Positions 1 through 6,974 of a stretch of 7,894 nucleotides of DNA are shown here, in pieces. This DNA comes from Candidatus Bathyarchaeota archaeon (lineage in GTDB: Archaea; Thermoproteota; Bathyarchaeia; TCS64). Location of the stretch: positions 1 to 7,894 of the forward strand of contig JAUVHT010000033.1 in NCBI GenBank assembly GCA_030593155.1, written 5' to 3'. Position 1 is the first letter of the stretch, and the number at the start of each line of letters is the position of its first letter. The notes below the pieces were generated by a model, which was not told the DNA's origin, did not search any database, and saw only the letters and a program-made list of their open reading frames with translations. A program made the translations under genes and the position numbers.

Positions 1-1433
1 AAGACCCAGGGAAAGAGATCGAGCTTAACGTGGGCGCCATCATAATGGCTACCGGCTTCGAGCTCTACGACATCGGCAGCCTGGCCAACTATGGATACGG
101 GAAGTACCCGAACGTGGTCACCAGCCTCGAGATGGAGCGCATCCTCGACGTGAACGGGCCCACGGGCAGCCGGCTCATCGTCCCCGAGACTGGGAGGGAG
201 GCGGAGAGCGTCGCCTACGTCCTCTGCGCGGGGTCTAGGGACACCGAGGTAGGCAAGGCTCACTGCAGCCGGGTCTGCTGCCTCTACGCGCTGAAGCAGA
301 CGCAGCTCCTCAGGGACCGGGGCGTGGACGTCTGGATTCACTACATCGACATCCGGGCCCCGGGCCGCCGCTACGAGGAGTTCTACGCGACCACCCAGGA
401 CAAGGGCGCCATGTTCGTCAAGGGGAAGGTCACCGAGATCGTCCCCCAGGGGGGGCAGGTGCTGGTCCGTGGGGAGGACATGATGATCAACCGGATGGTG
501 GAGAACCCCGTCGACCTGGTGGTCCTCTGCCCGCCCATCGTCACCGCCGAGGACACCCTGAAGCTCGCGGAGATGCTCCGGGTGCCCGTGGACGAGGACC
601 AGTTCGTCCTGGAGAGCCACCCGAAGCTCGACCCCCTGGCCACCAAGAGGGACGGCGTGTTCGCGGCTGGGGCCGTCATGGGCCCGAAGGACATCCAGTC
701 GACGACGGCGGAAGCTGAAGGGGCAGCCATGAAGGCCGTCAACTTCCTTTCCGCCGAGAGGGTCTTAGAGCCCAACAAGGCGTTCCTAGCGGCCCCTGAG
801 CTCTGCGACGGATGCGGTGACTGCGTCGGTGCCTGCCCCGCGTCGGCCATCACCCTGGTCGAGGGGAAGCCTGTGATAAACGAGATCATGTGCACTGGAT
901 GCGGGGCCTGCATACCTGCGTGCCCTCAGGACGCCCTGGACCAGCAGGGGCTCTCCGACGCCCAGCTGAAGGCCCAGATCCGGGGGGCGCTGGAGTCCTC
1001 CGAGGCGGAGATCAAGATCCTGGCCTTCGTGGAGAGGGAGGTGGCGTACACCGCCGTGGATCTCGCCGGATTGGCCCGACTAACGTATCCCAGCAGTATC
1101 AGGATAATCCCGTTACCCTCGCTGGCAAGGCTCAAGCTGGAACACCTGCTCAACGCCTTCGCCTACGGCGCCGACGGCATAATGCTCCTAGAGGCGCCCG
1201 AGCACGAGGGGCCCTACGGCTCCGCCCACGTCGTCTCCGAGGAGAGGGCCGAAGAGTACAAGTGGGAGCTGGAGGACCACGACGTGGACAGCGTCCGCCT
1301 ATGGTTCAGCAGGGCATACGTCCCGGACTGGAGGAAGCTGGAGATGGTGTTCAGGACATTCCACAGCATGATCGACGACGAGGGGCCCTTGGAGGACGAG
1401 GTCCGGAAGAGCCTCAGGGAGGAGCTTGGCTAG
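1..1433 (+). CDS. hdrA: HdrA-like heterodisulfide reductase subunit A with cysteine-free MvhD-like C-terminal domain (5' partial)
   Basis: The gene enters from the left edge; its frame is open from base 3, so the GTG at 30 is internal, not a start. Residues below count from that GTG. Seen: an HdrA-type cysteine region (C66, then CSRVCC at C79, C83 and C84); an FAD-binding end motif of the GVFAAG type (about 209-237); and two ferredoxin-type CxxCxxCxxxCP motifs (C259-C269 and C288-C298). From about 326 to 446 lies a domain resembling MvhD, the hydrogenase delta subunit that carries a [2Fe-2S] cluster, with matches around DLAGLARLTYP and GADG but no cysteine. HdrA proteins are cytoplasmic FAD and Fe-S subunits that take part in flavin-based electron bifurcation and pass electrons to HdrBC or related partners. 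The partner genes are not in the window. HdrA identity is strong; the MvhD-like assignment is from remembered family patterns. A T5 run and weak hairpin follow the stop. Confidence 0.9.
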   Translation, partial: DPGKEIELNVGAIIMATGFELYDIGSLANYGYGKYPNVVTSLEMERILDVNGPTGSRLIVPETGREAESVAYVLCAGSRDTEVGKAHCSRVCCLYALKQTQLLRDRGVDVWIHYIDIRAPGRRYEEFYATTQDKGAMFVKGKVTEIVPQGGQVLVRGEDMMINRMVENPVDLVVLCPPIVTAEDTLKLAEMLRVPVDEDQFVLESHPKLDPLATKRDGVFAAGAVMGPKDIQSTTAEAEGAAMKAVNFLSAERVLEPNKAFLAAPELCDGCGDCVGACPASAITLVEGKPVINEIMCTGCGACIPACPQDALDQQGLSDAQLKAQIRGALESSEAEIKILAFVEREVAYTAVDLAGLARLTYPSSIRIIPLPSLARLKLEHLLNAFAYGADGIMLLEAPEHEGPYGSAHVVSEERAEEYKWELEDHDVDSVRLWFSRAYVPDWRKLEMVFRTFHSMIDDEGPLEDEVRKSLREELG

Positions 1434-1444
1434 TCTCGACTCTG

Positions 1445-1493
1445 TTTTTCATCTGCCGGAACACCCGCAACACCACCCTTGTTGTGTTATTTT
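1445..1493 (+). terminator. Putative terminator after hdrA
   Basis: Just after the hdrA stop there is a T5 run (1445-1449), then a small inverted repeat CAACA/TGTTG (1468-1472 and 1480-1484) followed by ATTTT (1489-1493). Archaeal termination mostly needs T-rich tracts, so either could serve. The stem is short and the call is weak. Confidence 0.35.
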
Positions 1494-1508
1494 CACACAC
1501 AAGAATTC

Positions 1509-1550
1509 CTTAATACTAGCCTCGTACGGCTAAAATTGTTGTTTAATATA
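1509..1550 (+). promoter_or_regulatory. Promoter region of the TolB-like gene, with two TATA-like boxes and a palindrome
   Basis: CTTAATACT (1509-1517) is a TATA-like box about 40 bases before the ATG at 1553 and would give a leader of roughly 14 bases. A second, better AT match, TTTAATATA (1542-1550), lies too close to that ATG; if it were used, transcription would begin inside the annotated coding region. Between them is the inverted repeat TAGCC-TCGTAC-GGCTA (1517-1532), which could be an operator or a leader hairpin. Confidence 0.4.
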
Positions 1551-1552
1551 AA

Positions 1553-2956
1553 ATGGTGCTCCAAGTGCCTCTGAAACAAATCTTCGCGCTCATAACACTA
1601 TTTATCCTGTTTACAACTGTGGCCATTACTAACTCTGAGTGTGTCATCCCGTATCAGGAAAAATGGGGGATCTACGATCTGGAACCTGACACTGGTACGG
1701 TTAATATCATCTACACGAGCTCCCGCAAGATCACGACCCTGAGGCTGAACAACGCTCTGGACGCCTTCGTCTTCTCCCAGAGGATCGACGGGGACGACGA
1801 CACGTTCGAGGAGATATGCACCCTCGGCGCGGATGGCACCGGCTTCAGGAGGCTGACCCACAACGACCACATGGACGTCTACCCGGCGTGGTCCCCCGAC
1901 GGCTCCAGAATAGCGTTCCTCACCTGGAGAGAAGAGACCTTGGACATATACGTCATGGACTCCGACGGGGAGAACGAGGAACTGCTCTACGACTCCGGCT
2001 TCCACGACGCCGACATCCACTGGAGGGGGGACAAGATCGCCTTCACCCGTAACTTCCAGATCTGGATAATGAACCAAGACGGCTCGGGTGCCGTTCAGGT
2101 GACCGACCCTCCGAGAACCGGGGAATGGGGGAACGCCGTGCTTCCCTTCGGAGACTATGACCCTCGCATAAGTCCCGACGGCGGCAAGATCGTCTTCGAG
2201 AGGATGGTAGACGACGCCTCGCCCCACGGGAACTACGACCTCTACTGCGTCAACATCGACGGGTCCGGAGAGATGGCCCTCTCAGATACGGGATGGACCC
2301 AGGGTTTGGCTGTCTGGTCGAACTCCGGGGACAAGATAGTCTACTCGGTGTCCGCGATGGGCGTCGAGGGGAGATACGACATCTACACGGTGAACTCCGA
2401 CGGTGGCGATGTCCGAGACCTGACCTCAGATCTCTTCCCTCAGGGCTTCCTGACCCACTGCCCCCTCTTCTCCCCAGATGACTCCAAGATATATTTCGTA
2501 GGGGAGTGGTGGGATTGGAGAATACTTGAGACGACCATCTCCTGTTCCCTTTCATCAACTACGGTATTACTGGGAGACCCATCGACAGTCTCTGGTTTAA
2601 TCGAGCCATCCGTCTCCGGAGCAAACGTCACATTGACCTACACTAAGCCAGACGGCTCATCCCTCGTGAGGCATGTACTTACAGAGGCCGATGGTAGCTA
2701 CAGAGATTACTACGAGCCCTCAGCGGTTGGATCTTGGAGCGTAGAGACGTCTTGGGGTGGGGACCCCGGCCATCATGCCTCAAGGAGCCGATCCCTTGAT
2801 CTCTCGGTAATCGAACCTGAAATAGAAACCGAAGAGTCCTCGGGGGGAGGAGGCATCCCGGGTTTTCCGTTGGAGACAACAATCATTGGGTTGATACTGG
2901 GAATAGCCCTCCACTTCGTGATGCGGCGGAGATTAACCCCTTCTTCGTCTCGATGA
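1553..2956 (+). CDS. Secreted, membrane-anchored TolB-like beta-propeller with Ig-like domain and PGF-type C-terminal anchor
   Basis: The 467-residue protein has a hydrophobic signal segment (about 8-26), so the body should lie outside the cell. Residues 65-320 hold repeated PD40/TolB-like blades: WSPDGSRIAF (113-122), ISPDGGKIVF (206-215), WSNSGDKIVY (255-264) and FSPDDSKIYF (306-315), several followed by DIYVMDSDG-like strands. Residues 327-419 form an Ig-like beta-sandwich of the kind with LLGDPSTVSG and GANVTLTYTKPDGS strands, common on archaeal surface proteins. A low-complexity EESSGGGG linker leads to IPGFPLE and a single hydrophobic helix (about 443-457) ending in MRRR, the layout of a PGF-type anchor. 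Its target is unknown; such propellers usually bind proteins or sugars. The 3' part (about 2520-2900) is visibly more AT-rich than the propeller. Its stop overlaps the next start as ATGA, so the two are probably co-translated. The start is uncertain because of the promoter layout. Confidence 0.85.
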   Translation: MVLQVPLKQIFALITLFILFTTVAITNSECVIPYQEKWGIYDLEPDTGTVNIIYTSSRKITTLRLNNALDAFVFSQRIDGDDDTFEEICTLGADGTGFRRLTHNDHMDVYPAWSPDGSRIAFLTWREETLDIYVMDSDGENEELLYDSGFHDADIHWRGDKIAFTRNFQIWIMNQDGSGAVQVTDPPRTGEWGNAVLPFGDYDPRISPDGGKIVFERMVDDASPHGNYDLYCVNIDGSGEMALSDTGWTQGLAVWSNSGDKIVYSVSAMGVEGRYDIYTVNSDGGDVRDLTSDLFPQGFLTHCPLFSPDDSKIYFVGEWWDWRILETTISCSLSSTTVLLGDPSTVSGLIEPSVSGANVTLTYTKPDGSSLVRHVLTEADGSYRDYYEPSAVGSWSVETSWGGDPGHHASRSRSLDLSVIEPEIETEESSGGGGIPGFPLETTIIGLILGIALHFVMRRRLTPSSSR

Positions 2957-3673
2957 TCGTCCCCCTGATGACTAACATCTGGCCCCAGCTCAAGGATCAG
3001 GCGGCGTGCTTCGCACAGCTCTTGGACAGCCCCATTTATCAGGCCCTCCTTGGACCGCTGGGAGTCATAGATCTCACCACCTGGCAGGGGGCCTTCTACA
3101 TGTACGTGGGGATGACCATGGAGTGGGCCAGTGTTCCTCGCGATACTCATCCCCACCAGAATCGTCACATCCGAGGTGGACAAAAAGACCCTAGACGTGA
3201 CCCTGAGCTACCCCATCCCAAGGTGGAGGTACCTCCTGGAGAAGTTCATGGTCTACCTAGCGTACAACCTCCTCTACACCGCGTTCGTATACGTCCTCGC
3301 GGTAGTGGACACCCAGAGCATCGGGGAGACCCTTGATCTCACAGTCCACGGGCACGCCATGGCCGGGTTCTGGCTTTGGCTCTTCGCCCTGGGTGCGCTC
3401 TCCCTGCTGTGCGGGACGCTGTTCTTGGAGTCGAACCGGGCCCTGAGCGTCTCCGGCGCCTTGATACTAACCAAGTACGTGATGACGAGGCTCGGGGACC
3501 TGGGGAACCTGGGATTCCTGAAAGACCTGTCCCTCTTCAACTACCTGAGTACGGGTACCATCCTACAGCAGGGCAGGATGCTCATGAACGAGCTATCCAT
3601 AGTGGTCAGCGTCGGGTTGATAGCCCTGTTATGCGCACTCTACACATTCCAAAAGAGGGAGCTGGCGTTCTAG
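2953..3673 (+). pseudogene. ABC-2 type transporter permease, frameshifted
   Basis: Two frames together make one ABC-2-like permease of about 240 residues. Frame 1 starts at ATG 2953, overlapping the upstream stop (ATGA), and gives the N-terminal part to about 3129 (ending FYMYVGMTMEWA). Frame 2 carries on from about 3131 (VFLAILIPTRIVTSEVDKKT) to the stop at 3671-3673. The joined text matches the family pattern: an extracellular loop, a membrane segment, a TSEVDKKTLDVTLSYPIPRWRYLLEKF-like cytoplasmic coupling region, then four hydrophobic segments (FMVYLAYNLLYTAFVY, FWLWLFALGALSLLCG, ALSVSGALILTKYVM, LSIVVSVGLIALLCAL). Skipping one base near 3130 restores the frame. Family members normally have a further 25-40 residues with a full first helix; here the N-terminus begins mid-helix, so the gene may be truncated as well. 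No ATPase gene is next to it. It could instead be a sequencing error in an intact gene, or two split polypeptides with a GTG start at 3131. Confidence 0.7.
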
Positions 3674-3743
3674 GCGAACAGGGCCAGCAACCCAAGGACT
3701 CAGATCGAGGAATGCAATAAGAAGCCAGGGACCTCTGTATATC

Positions 3744-3764
3744 GGGGTCCGGCCCCTAATTTTT
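3744..3764 (+). terminator. Putative terminator hairpin and T-run after the permease
   Basis: GGGG-TCCGG-CCCC (3744-3756) can pair as a small stem and is followed by TAATTTTT (3757-3764). An overlapping alternative stem is GGACC/GGTCC (3729-3733 and 3746-3750). The T-run suits archaeal termination. Confidence 0.4.
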
Positions 3765-3771
3765 CAATAGG

Positions 3772-3780
3772 ATTTTATAC
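3772..3780 (+). promoter_or_regulatory. TATA box for the malic enzyme gene
   Basis: ATTTTATAC lies about 33 bases before the ATG at 3810. With the usual archaeal spacing, transcription would begin near 3801-3804, giving a very short leader. No Shine-Dalgarno is seen before the ATG, which agrees with leaderless or near-leaderless translation. Confidence 0.55.
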
Positions 3781-3809
3781 TCAATCCTCCCTAGTTCCTG
3801 AGATTGGAA

Positions 3810-5153
3810 ATGAAGAAGGCCACAACAGAGGAGCTTCTAGCCAAGGCCTCGAAGTGGAGCAAGATCGGTCCCCCCTACCACGCTTTCTATCGGGGCAAGC
3901 TGGAAGTTATGCCAAAGTGCGCCATCCGTAGCCTCCAAGACTTCTCCATCTGGTACACGCCCGGTGTCGCAGCCGCCTGCCGGGAGATCGAGAAGGACAA
4001 GGAGCTGGCCTACGAGCAGACCAGCAAGTGGAACTACGTCGCGGTCGTCTCCGACGGCACCCGGGTCCTAGGCCTGGGAGACATCGGGGGCCTGGCGGGC
4101 ATGCCCGTCATGGAGGGGAAAGCCCTCATCTTCAAGTACCTGGGGGGCGTAGACGCCTTCCCCATCTGCCTGGCCACCAAGGACCCCGAGGAGATCATCC
4201 AGGCCGTCAAGTGGATCGAGCCCAGCTTCGGCGGAATCAACCTGGAGGACTTCTCCAAGCCAAAGTGCTTCCACATTCTGGACACCCTGAGGAAGGAGAT
4301 GCCCATCCCAGTCTGGCACGACGACCAGCAGGGCACCGCCGCGGTAATCCTGGCAGGAGTCATGAACGCCCTCAAGTTCGTAGGGAAGAAGATGGGCGAG
4401 GCCCAATTCGCAATAGTGGGAAGCGGATCGGCCAACACCCGGACCTTCTATGTCCTAGAGGCCGCAGGAGTGAATCCGAAGAACGTCTACATGGTGGACA
4501 GCGCAGGCATCCTCAGTCAGAGCCGCAGGGAGCTCGAGGGAACCTACAAGTGGGATCTCGCCGTTAAGACCAACGCCGAGGGCAGGACTGGAGGCATCAG
4601 AGAGGCCATGAAAGGCAGCGACATCTGCATCGCCGCCTCAAAGCCGGGGCCTGGGGTGATCACCCCGGAAGATGTGTCGGTCATGGCTGACGACTCCATC
4701 GTCTTTGCGTGCGCCAACCCGATACCGGAGATCTGGCCATGGGAGGCGAAGGAGGCCGGGGCGAAGTTGGTCGCTACAGGGCGCAGCGACTTCCCCAACC
4801 AGGTGAACAACAGCCTCGTCTTCCCCGCCATATTCAGGGGCGCCCTGGACGTGAGGGCTAAGACCATCACAGACGAGATGTGCATAGCCTCCGCCACCGA
4901 GCTGGCCCAGTTCGCCGAGGACAAGGGATTGACTGAGGACTACCTCCTCCCCTCCATGAGCGAGTGGGAGATCTACCCGAGGCAGGCTGTGGAGACCGGC
5001 CTCAAGGCAATAGAGCAGGGGATCGCCCGGAAGAAGGTGAGCAGACAGGAACTCTACGACCACGCTGCGGCGATCATCAAGAGGAGCCAGGACATAGTGG
5101 CCCTCCTGATGCGCCAGGGCCTCATAGCCTCCCCACCACCGGAACCGGTCTGA
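3810..5153 (+). CDS. NAD(P)-dependent malic enzyme (oxaloacetate-decarboxylating malate dehydrogenase)
   Basis: The 447-residue cytoplasmic enzyme should convert malate to pyruvate and CO2 while reducing NAD(P), linking C4 acids to central carbon metabolism. Visible family motifs (numbered from ATG 3810) are FSIWYTPGVA (about 45-54), VSDGTRVLGLGDIGG (80-94), MPVMEGKALIFKYLGGVDAFPI with the expected catalytic lysine (98-119), WHDDQQGTAAV with the metal-binding acids (169-179), the Rossmann turn IVGSGSANTRTF (202-213), CANPIPEI (301-308) and GRSDFPNQVNNS (324-335). The nucleotide loop reads GSGSAN rather than the commoner GAGAAG, so cofactor preference cannot be read from it. A TTG six bases upstream (3804) is in frame, but the ATG fits the TATA spacing better. 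Length is normal for the small single-function type. It has its own promoter and is not in an operon with the upstream genes. Whether it runs as decarboxylase or carboxylase in the cell is unknown. Confidence 0.95.
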   Translation: MKKATTEELLAKASKWSKIGPPYHAFYRGKLEVMPKCAIRSLQDFSIWYTPGVAAACREIEKDKELAYEQTSKWNYVAVVSDGTRVLGLGDIGGLAGMPVMEGKALIFKYLGGVDAFPICLATKDPEEIIQAVKWIEPSFGGINLEDFSKPKCFHILDTLRKEMPIPVWHDDQQGTAAVILAGVMNALKFVGKKMGEAQFAIVGSGSANTRTFYVLEAAGVNPKNVYMVDSAGILSQSRRELEGTYKWDLAVKTNAEGRTGGIREAMKGSDICIAASKPGPGVITPEDVSVMADDSIVFACANPIPEIWPWEAKEAGAKLVATGRSDFPNQVNNSLVFPAIFRGALDVRAKTITDEMCIASATELAQFAEDKGLTEDYLLPSMSEWEIYPRQAVETGLKAIEQGIARKKVSRQELYDHAAAIIKRSQDIVALLMRQGLIASPPPEPV

Positions 5154-5173
5154 CCCTTTCCCCCCCACATCAA

Positions 5174-5183
5174 TCTTTTTATC
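5174..5183 (+). promoter_or_regulatory. TATA box / T-run before the zinc-ribbon gene
   Basis: TCTTTTTATC sits about 33 bases before the ATG at 5213 and 20 bases after the malic enzyme stop. It can act both as a T-rich terminator for the upstream gene and as the TATA box for the next, with a predicted start of transcription near 5205. Confidence 0.45.
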
Positions 5184-5212
5184 TTCCCCTCATCCAATGA
5201 GGGTTGGTTGAG

Positions 5213-5431
5213 ATGCCGAGTTACTGCACCGAATGCGGTGGCGAACTCGTCTGGGACAGGAAGCTCAGGATGCACAGCTGCAAGAGCTGCGGAATGACAT
5301 TCACCGAAGCCCAGCTATCAGACGCAAGAGATCGGCTCCGCTCCAGACCGGAGGACGAGGAGGACCAGAAGCGACGCCGCCACAGCGATTATCTCGACTG
5401 GTGGACCAGCAGCAAGAAGAAACGTGACTGA
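5213..5431 (+). CDS. Small zinc-ribbon protein
   Basis: A 72-residue protein with a single C4 zinc ribbon: C5-xx-C8 (CTEC) and C23-xx-C26 (CKSC), each followed by glycine, in the first 30 residues. The rest (about 38-72) is very charged and basic, with RRRHSDYLDWW and a KKKR tail. Four-cysteine ribbons of this size often bind nucleic acid or a protein partner, but no specific function can be assigned. The ATG at 5213 is preferred over the in-frame TTG at 5204 because it directly precedes the ribbon and fits the TATA box. It seems to be a single-gene unit between malic enzyme and the DUF47 gene. Confidence 0.75.
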   Translation: MPSYCTECGGELVWDRKLRMHSCKSCGMTFTEAQLSDARDRLRSRPEDEEDQKRRRHSDYLDWWTSSKKKRD

Positions 5432-5480
5432 TGGCGGACCCAGGAGAATCCCAGGGAACCCCTATTCAGGATCATGAATG

Positions 5481-5490
5481 TTTTAATAAA
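5481..5490 (+). promoter_or_regulatory. TATA box for the DUF47-endA operon
   Basis: TTTTAATAAA lies about 20 bases before the ATG at 5505 in a clearly AT-rich stretch (5475-5505). The short distance predicts a leaderless transcript starting at or next to the ATG. The T-rich part may also end the zinc-ribbon transcript. Confidence 0.55.
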
Positions 5491-5504
5491 AGTAAATTCC
5501 CAAA

Positions 5505-6224
5505 ATGGGTTTAACGCTTAAAAACCATTGGGACACTTATCTAAATGTCAAGTTCGTTCAGGTGCAACAGATGGTTTTCCCCGTTGAGAGTGAGGACAGG
5601 ACCCTCCGTAACCTCCTGATGATGTGTCAGGACCACGCGAGGCTAGTGGTAGAGATCTACAGGAAGGTCCTTGTGATGATCGACAGCCTCGTCAAGCACG
5701 AGACCGAGGGGATGCGGGAGAGGCTGGAAGAGCTCCAGAAGATCCAGTACGAGTCCATCAACATCAAGAGGAACATAATGAAGGAGATCCACGAGTCCGG
5801 CAGCATGCTCTTCAACAAGGAAGACCTCTACCGCCTCATCATCAAAGCCTCGGAGATCATCGACCACGCCGAGTCCGCTGGCATCCGCCTCTGGGCCATA
5901 GGGGACAGGAAGTGGAAGATCCCATCCAGCGTTGGCGTGGGCCTAGTGGAGATGGCCGACGCAGCCTTCGACGCCCTCATCAAGCTCCGGGAGAGCATCA
6001 TCAGCCTAGGGTTCAACTCCGAACGCTCCCTCGCACTGACGAGCGAGGTGGACGAGTTGGAGCGTAGGGTAGACACCCTCTACAGGCAGCTGGACCTCGA
6101 GATCATCACCTGCGAAGCAGAGCTCCCCCTCATCCTCATCCTCCGGGACATCGCCATGAAGCTGGAGGAGATGATCGATCTGGCCGTTGAAGAGGTTGAC
6201 CTCATCAGAATCCTGGCCCTATAG
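5505..6224 (+). CDS. DUF47 / PhoU-like helical protein
   Basis: A 239-residue, nearly all-helical protein without membrane segments. The region from about 35 to 135 follows the DUF47 pattern: long helices with heptad-like spacing, then LFNKEDLYRLIIKASEIIDHAESAGIRL (103-128), where the acidic E..D..E positions are those that bind metal in PhoU-type bundles. A second acidic helix EVDELERRVD (181-190) and a final bundle helix (214-237) complete the two-fold PhoU-like fold. DUF47 proteins are often encoded next to Pit phosphate transporters and are thought to regulate them; no transporter is present here. Instead the stop codon is two bases before the endA start, so these two are almost certainly co-transcribed. 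The link to phosphate is therefore only a family inference. Confidence 0.8.
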   Translation: MGLTLKNHWDTYLNVKFVQVQQMVFPVESEDRTLRNLLMMCQDHARLVVEIYRKVLVMIDSLVKHETEGMRERLEELQKIQYESINIKRNIMKEIHESGSMLFNKEDLYRLIIKASEIIDHAESAGIRLWAIGDRKWKIPSSVGVGLVEMADAAFDALIKLRESIISLGFNSERSLALTSEVDELERRVDTLYRQLDLEIITCEAELPLILILRDIAMKLEEMIDLAVEEVDLIRILAL

Positions 6225-6226
6225 AG

Positions 6227-6790
6227 ATGACCCCTGTGGACGCACCCCTAGCCCTTGTAGAGGCCCTTTCTGACAGCCGCCTCATCGTCTGGTCCCCAGA
6301 GGAGGGCAGGAGGCTCTACGGCGAAGGGTACTACGGGAAACCCCTCGGCATCCCGAAGCCCAAGGAAGACTTCGAAGCCCCCTTAGTCTTGGATCCCATA
6401 GAGGGAATATACCTCCTAGAGAAGGGAATGATCTCCGTCTGTTCCGGGGAGGAGAAAAAGGAAGTTAGCCTGGAGGAGCTCAGAGCAATAGCCAGGAAGA
6501 CCCTGGAGGGACTGGACGAGAAGTACCTCGTCTACCGAGACCTCAGGGAGAGGGAGTACGTGGTTACCCCGGGGATAAAATATGGGTGCGACTTCGCGGT
6601 CTACGAGAAGGGCCCGGGCTTGGACCACGCACCCTTCCTCGTGAAGGTGAAGAGCTCGCTAGATGGACTCACGGCTGCCGAGCTCGTCGAGGCTGGGCGG
6701 TTGGCCACCACCGTCAGGAAGACCTTCATCATAGCCATGGTCTCGGGAGAGGAGATCAGGTTCCTCAGCTTTAAATGGTGGAAGCCTTAA
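6227..6790 (+). CDS. endA: tRNA-splicing endonuclease (tRNA-intron lyase)
   Basis: The 187-residue enzyme cuts introns out of precursor tRNAs, and often pre-rRNA, at bulge-helix-bulge sites. The N-terminal domain (about 10-80) contains SPEEGRRLYGEGYYGKPLG, typical of the family. The catalytic C-terminal domain starts near 95 with YLVYRDLREREYVVTPGIKYGCDFAVYEKG and carries the expected triad: Y126, H134 in DHAPFLVKV, and K165 in VRKTF. The protein ends in the usual hydrophobic strand and FKWWKP. Length matches the single-domain homotetrameric type of about 180 residues, as in Methanocaldococcus, and not the fused two-domain type. It is the second gene of an operon with the DUF47 gene (2-base gap), with no visible Shine-Dalgarno, so coupled translation is likely. 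No tRNA gene is seen in the window. Confidence 0.95.
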   Translation: MTPVDAPLALVEALSDSRLIVWSPEEGRRLYGEGYYGKPLGIPKPKEDFEAPLVLDPIEGIYLLEKGMISVCSGEEKKEVSLEELRAIARKTLEGLDEKYLVYRDLREREYVVTPGIKYGCDFAVYEKGPGLDHAPFLVKVKSSLDGLTAAELVEAGRLATTVRKTFIIAMVSGEEIRFLSFKWWKP

Positions 6791-6974
6791 CGTCGAGACG
6801 AAGACCCTCAGTGAAGTCACCGTATCGCATTTATGTCTCGACAATAGGGGGAGCCTGTCTCTCGTCTACATCAACCTATAGGTATGCTGTTTTCTAATTG
6901 AACGTGGGTAGTTAGTGACGACGCATAATAAGGGGCTAATGGGCGAAAATTGATTACGTCCTTTTCGGTTCGTG

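Noticed and set aside
383..913. Minus-strand open frame of 176 codons opposite hdrA
   Set aside because: It lies opposite a strongly supported coding region, has serine- and proline-rich text typical of the reverse of GC-rich codons, and shows no motif.
890..1513. Plus-strand frame of 207 codons overlapping hdrA
   Set aside because: Arg/Gly/Pro-rich out-of-frame reading of hdrA that only extends past its stop by chance.
3116..3140. Programmed frameshift in the permease
   Set aside because: No slippery heptamer, hungry codon with stop, or downstream structure is evident; mutation or error is simpler.
4638..5168. Minus-strand open frame of 176 codons opposite the malic enzyme
   Set aside because: It is a shadow of a clearly conserved gene, with no promoter or recognisable domain.
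6811..6897. Possible 28-residue peptide starting at GTG 6811
   Set aside because: No promoter, Shine-Dalgarno or pattern; length expected by chance.
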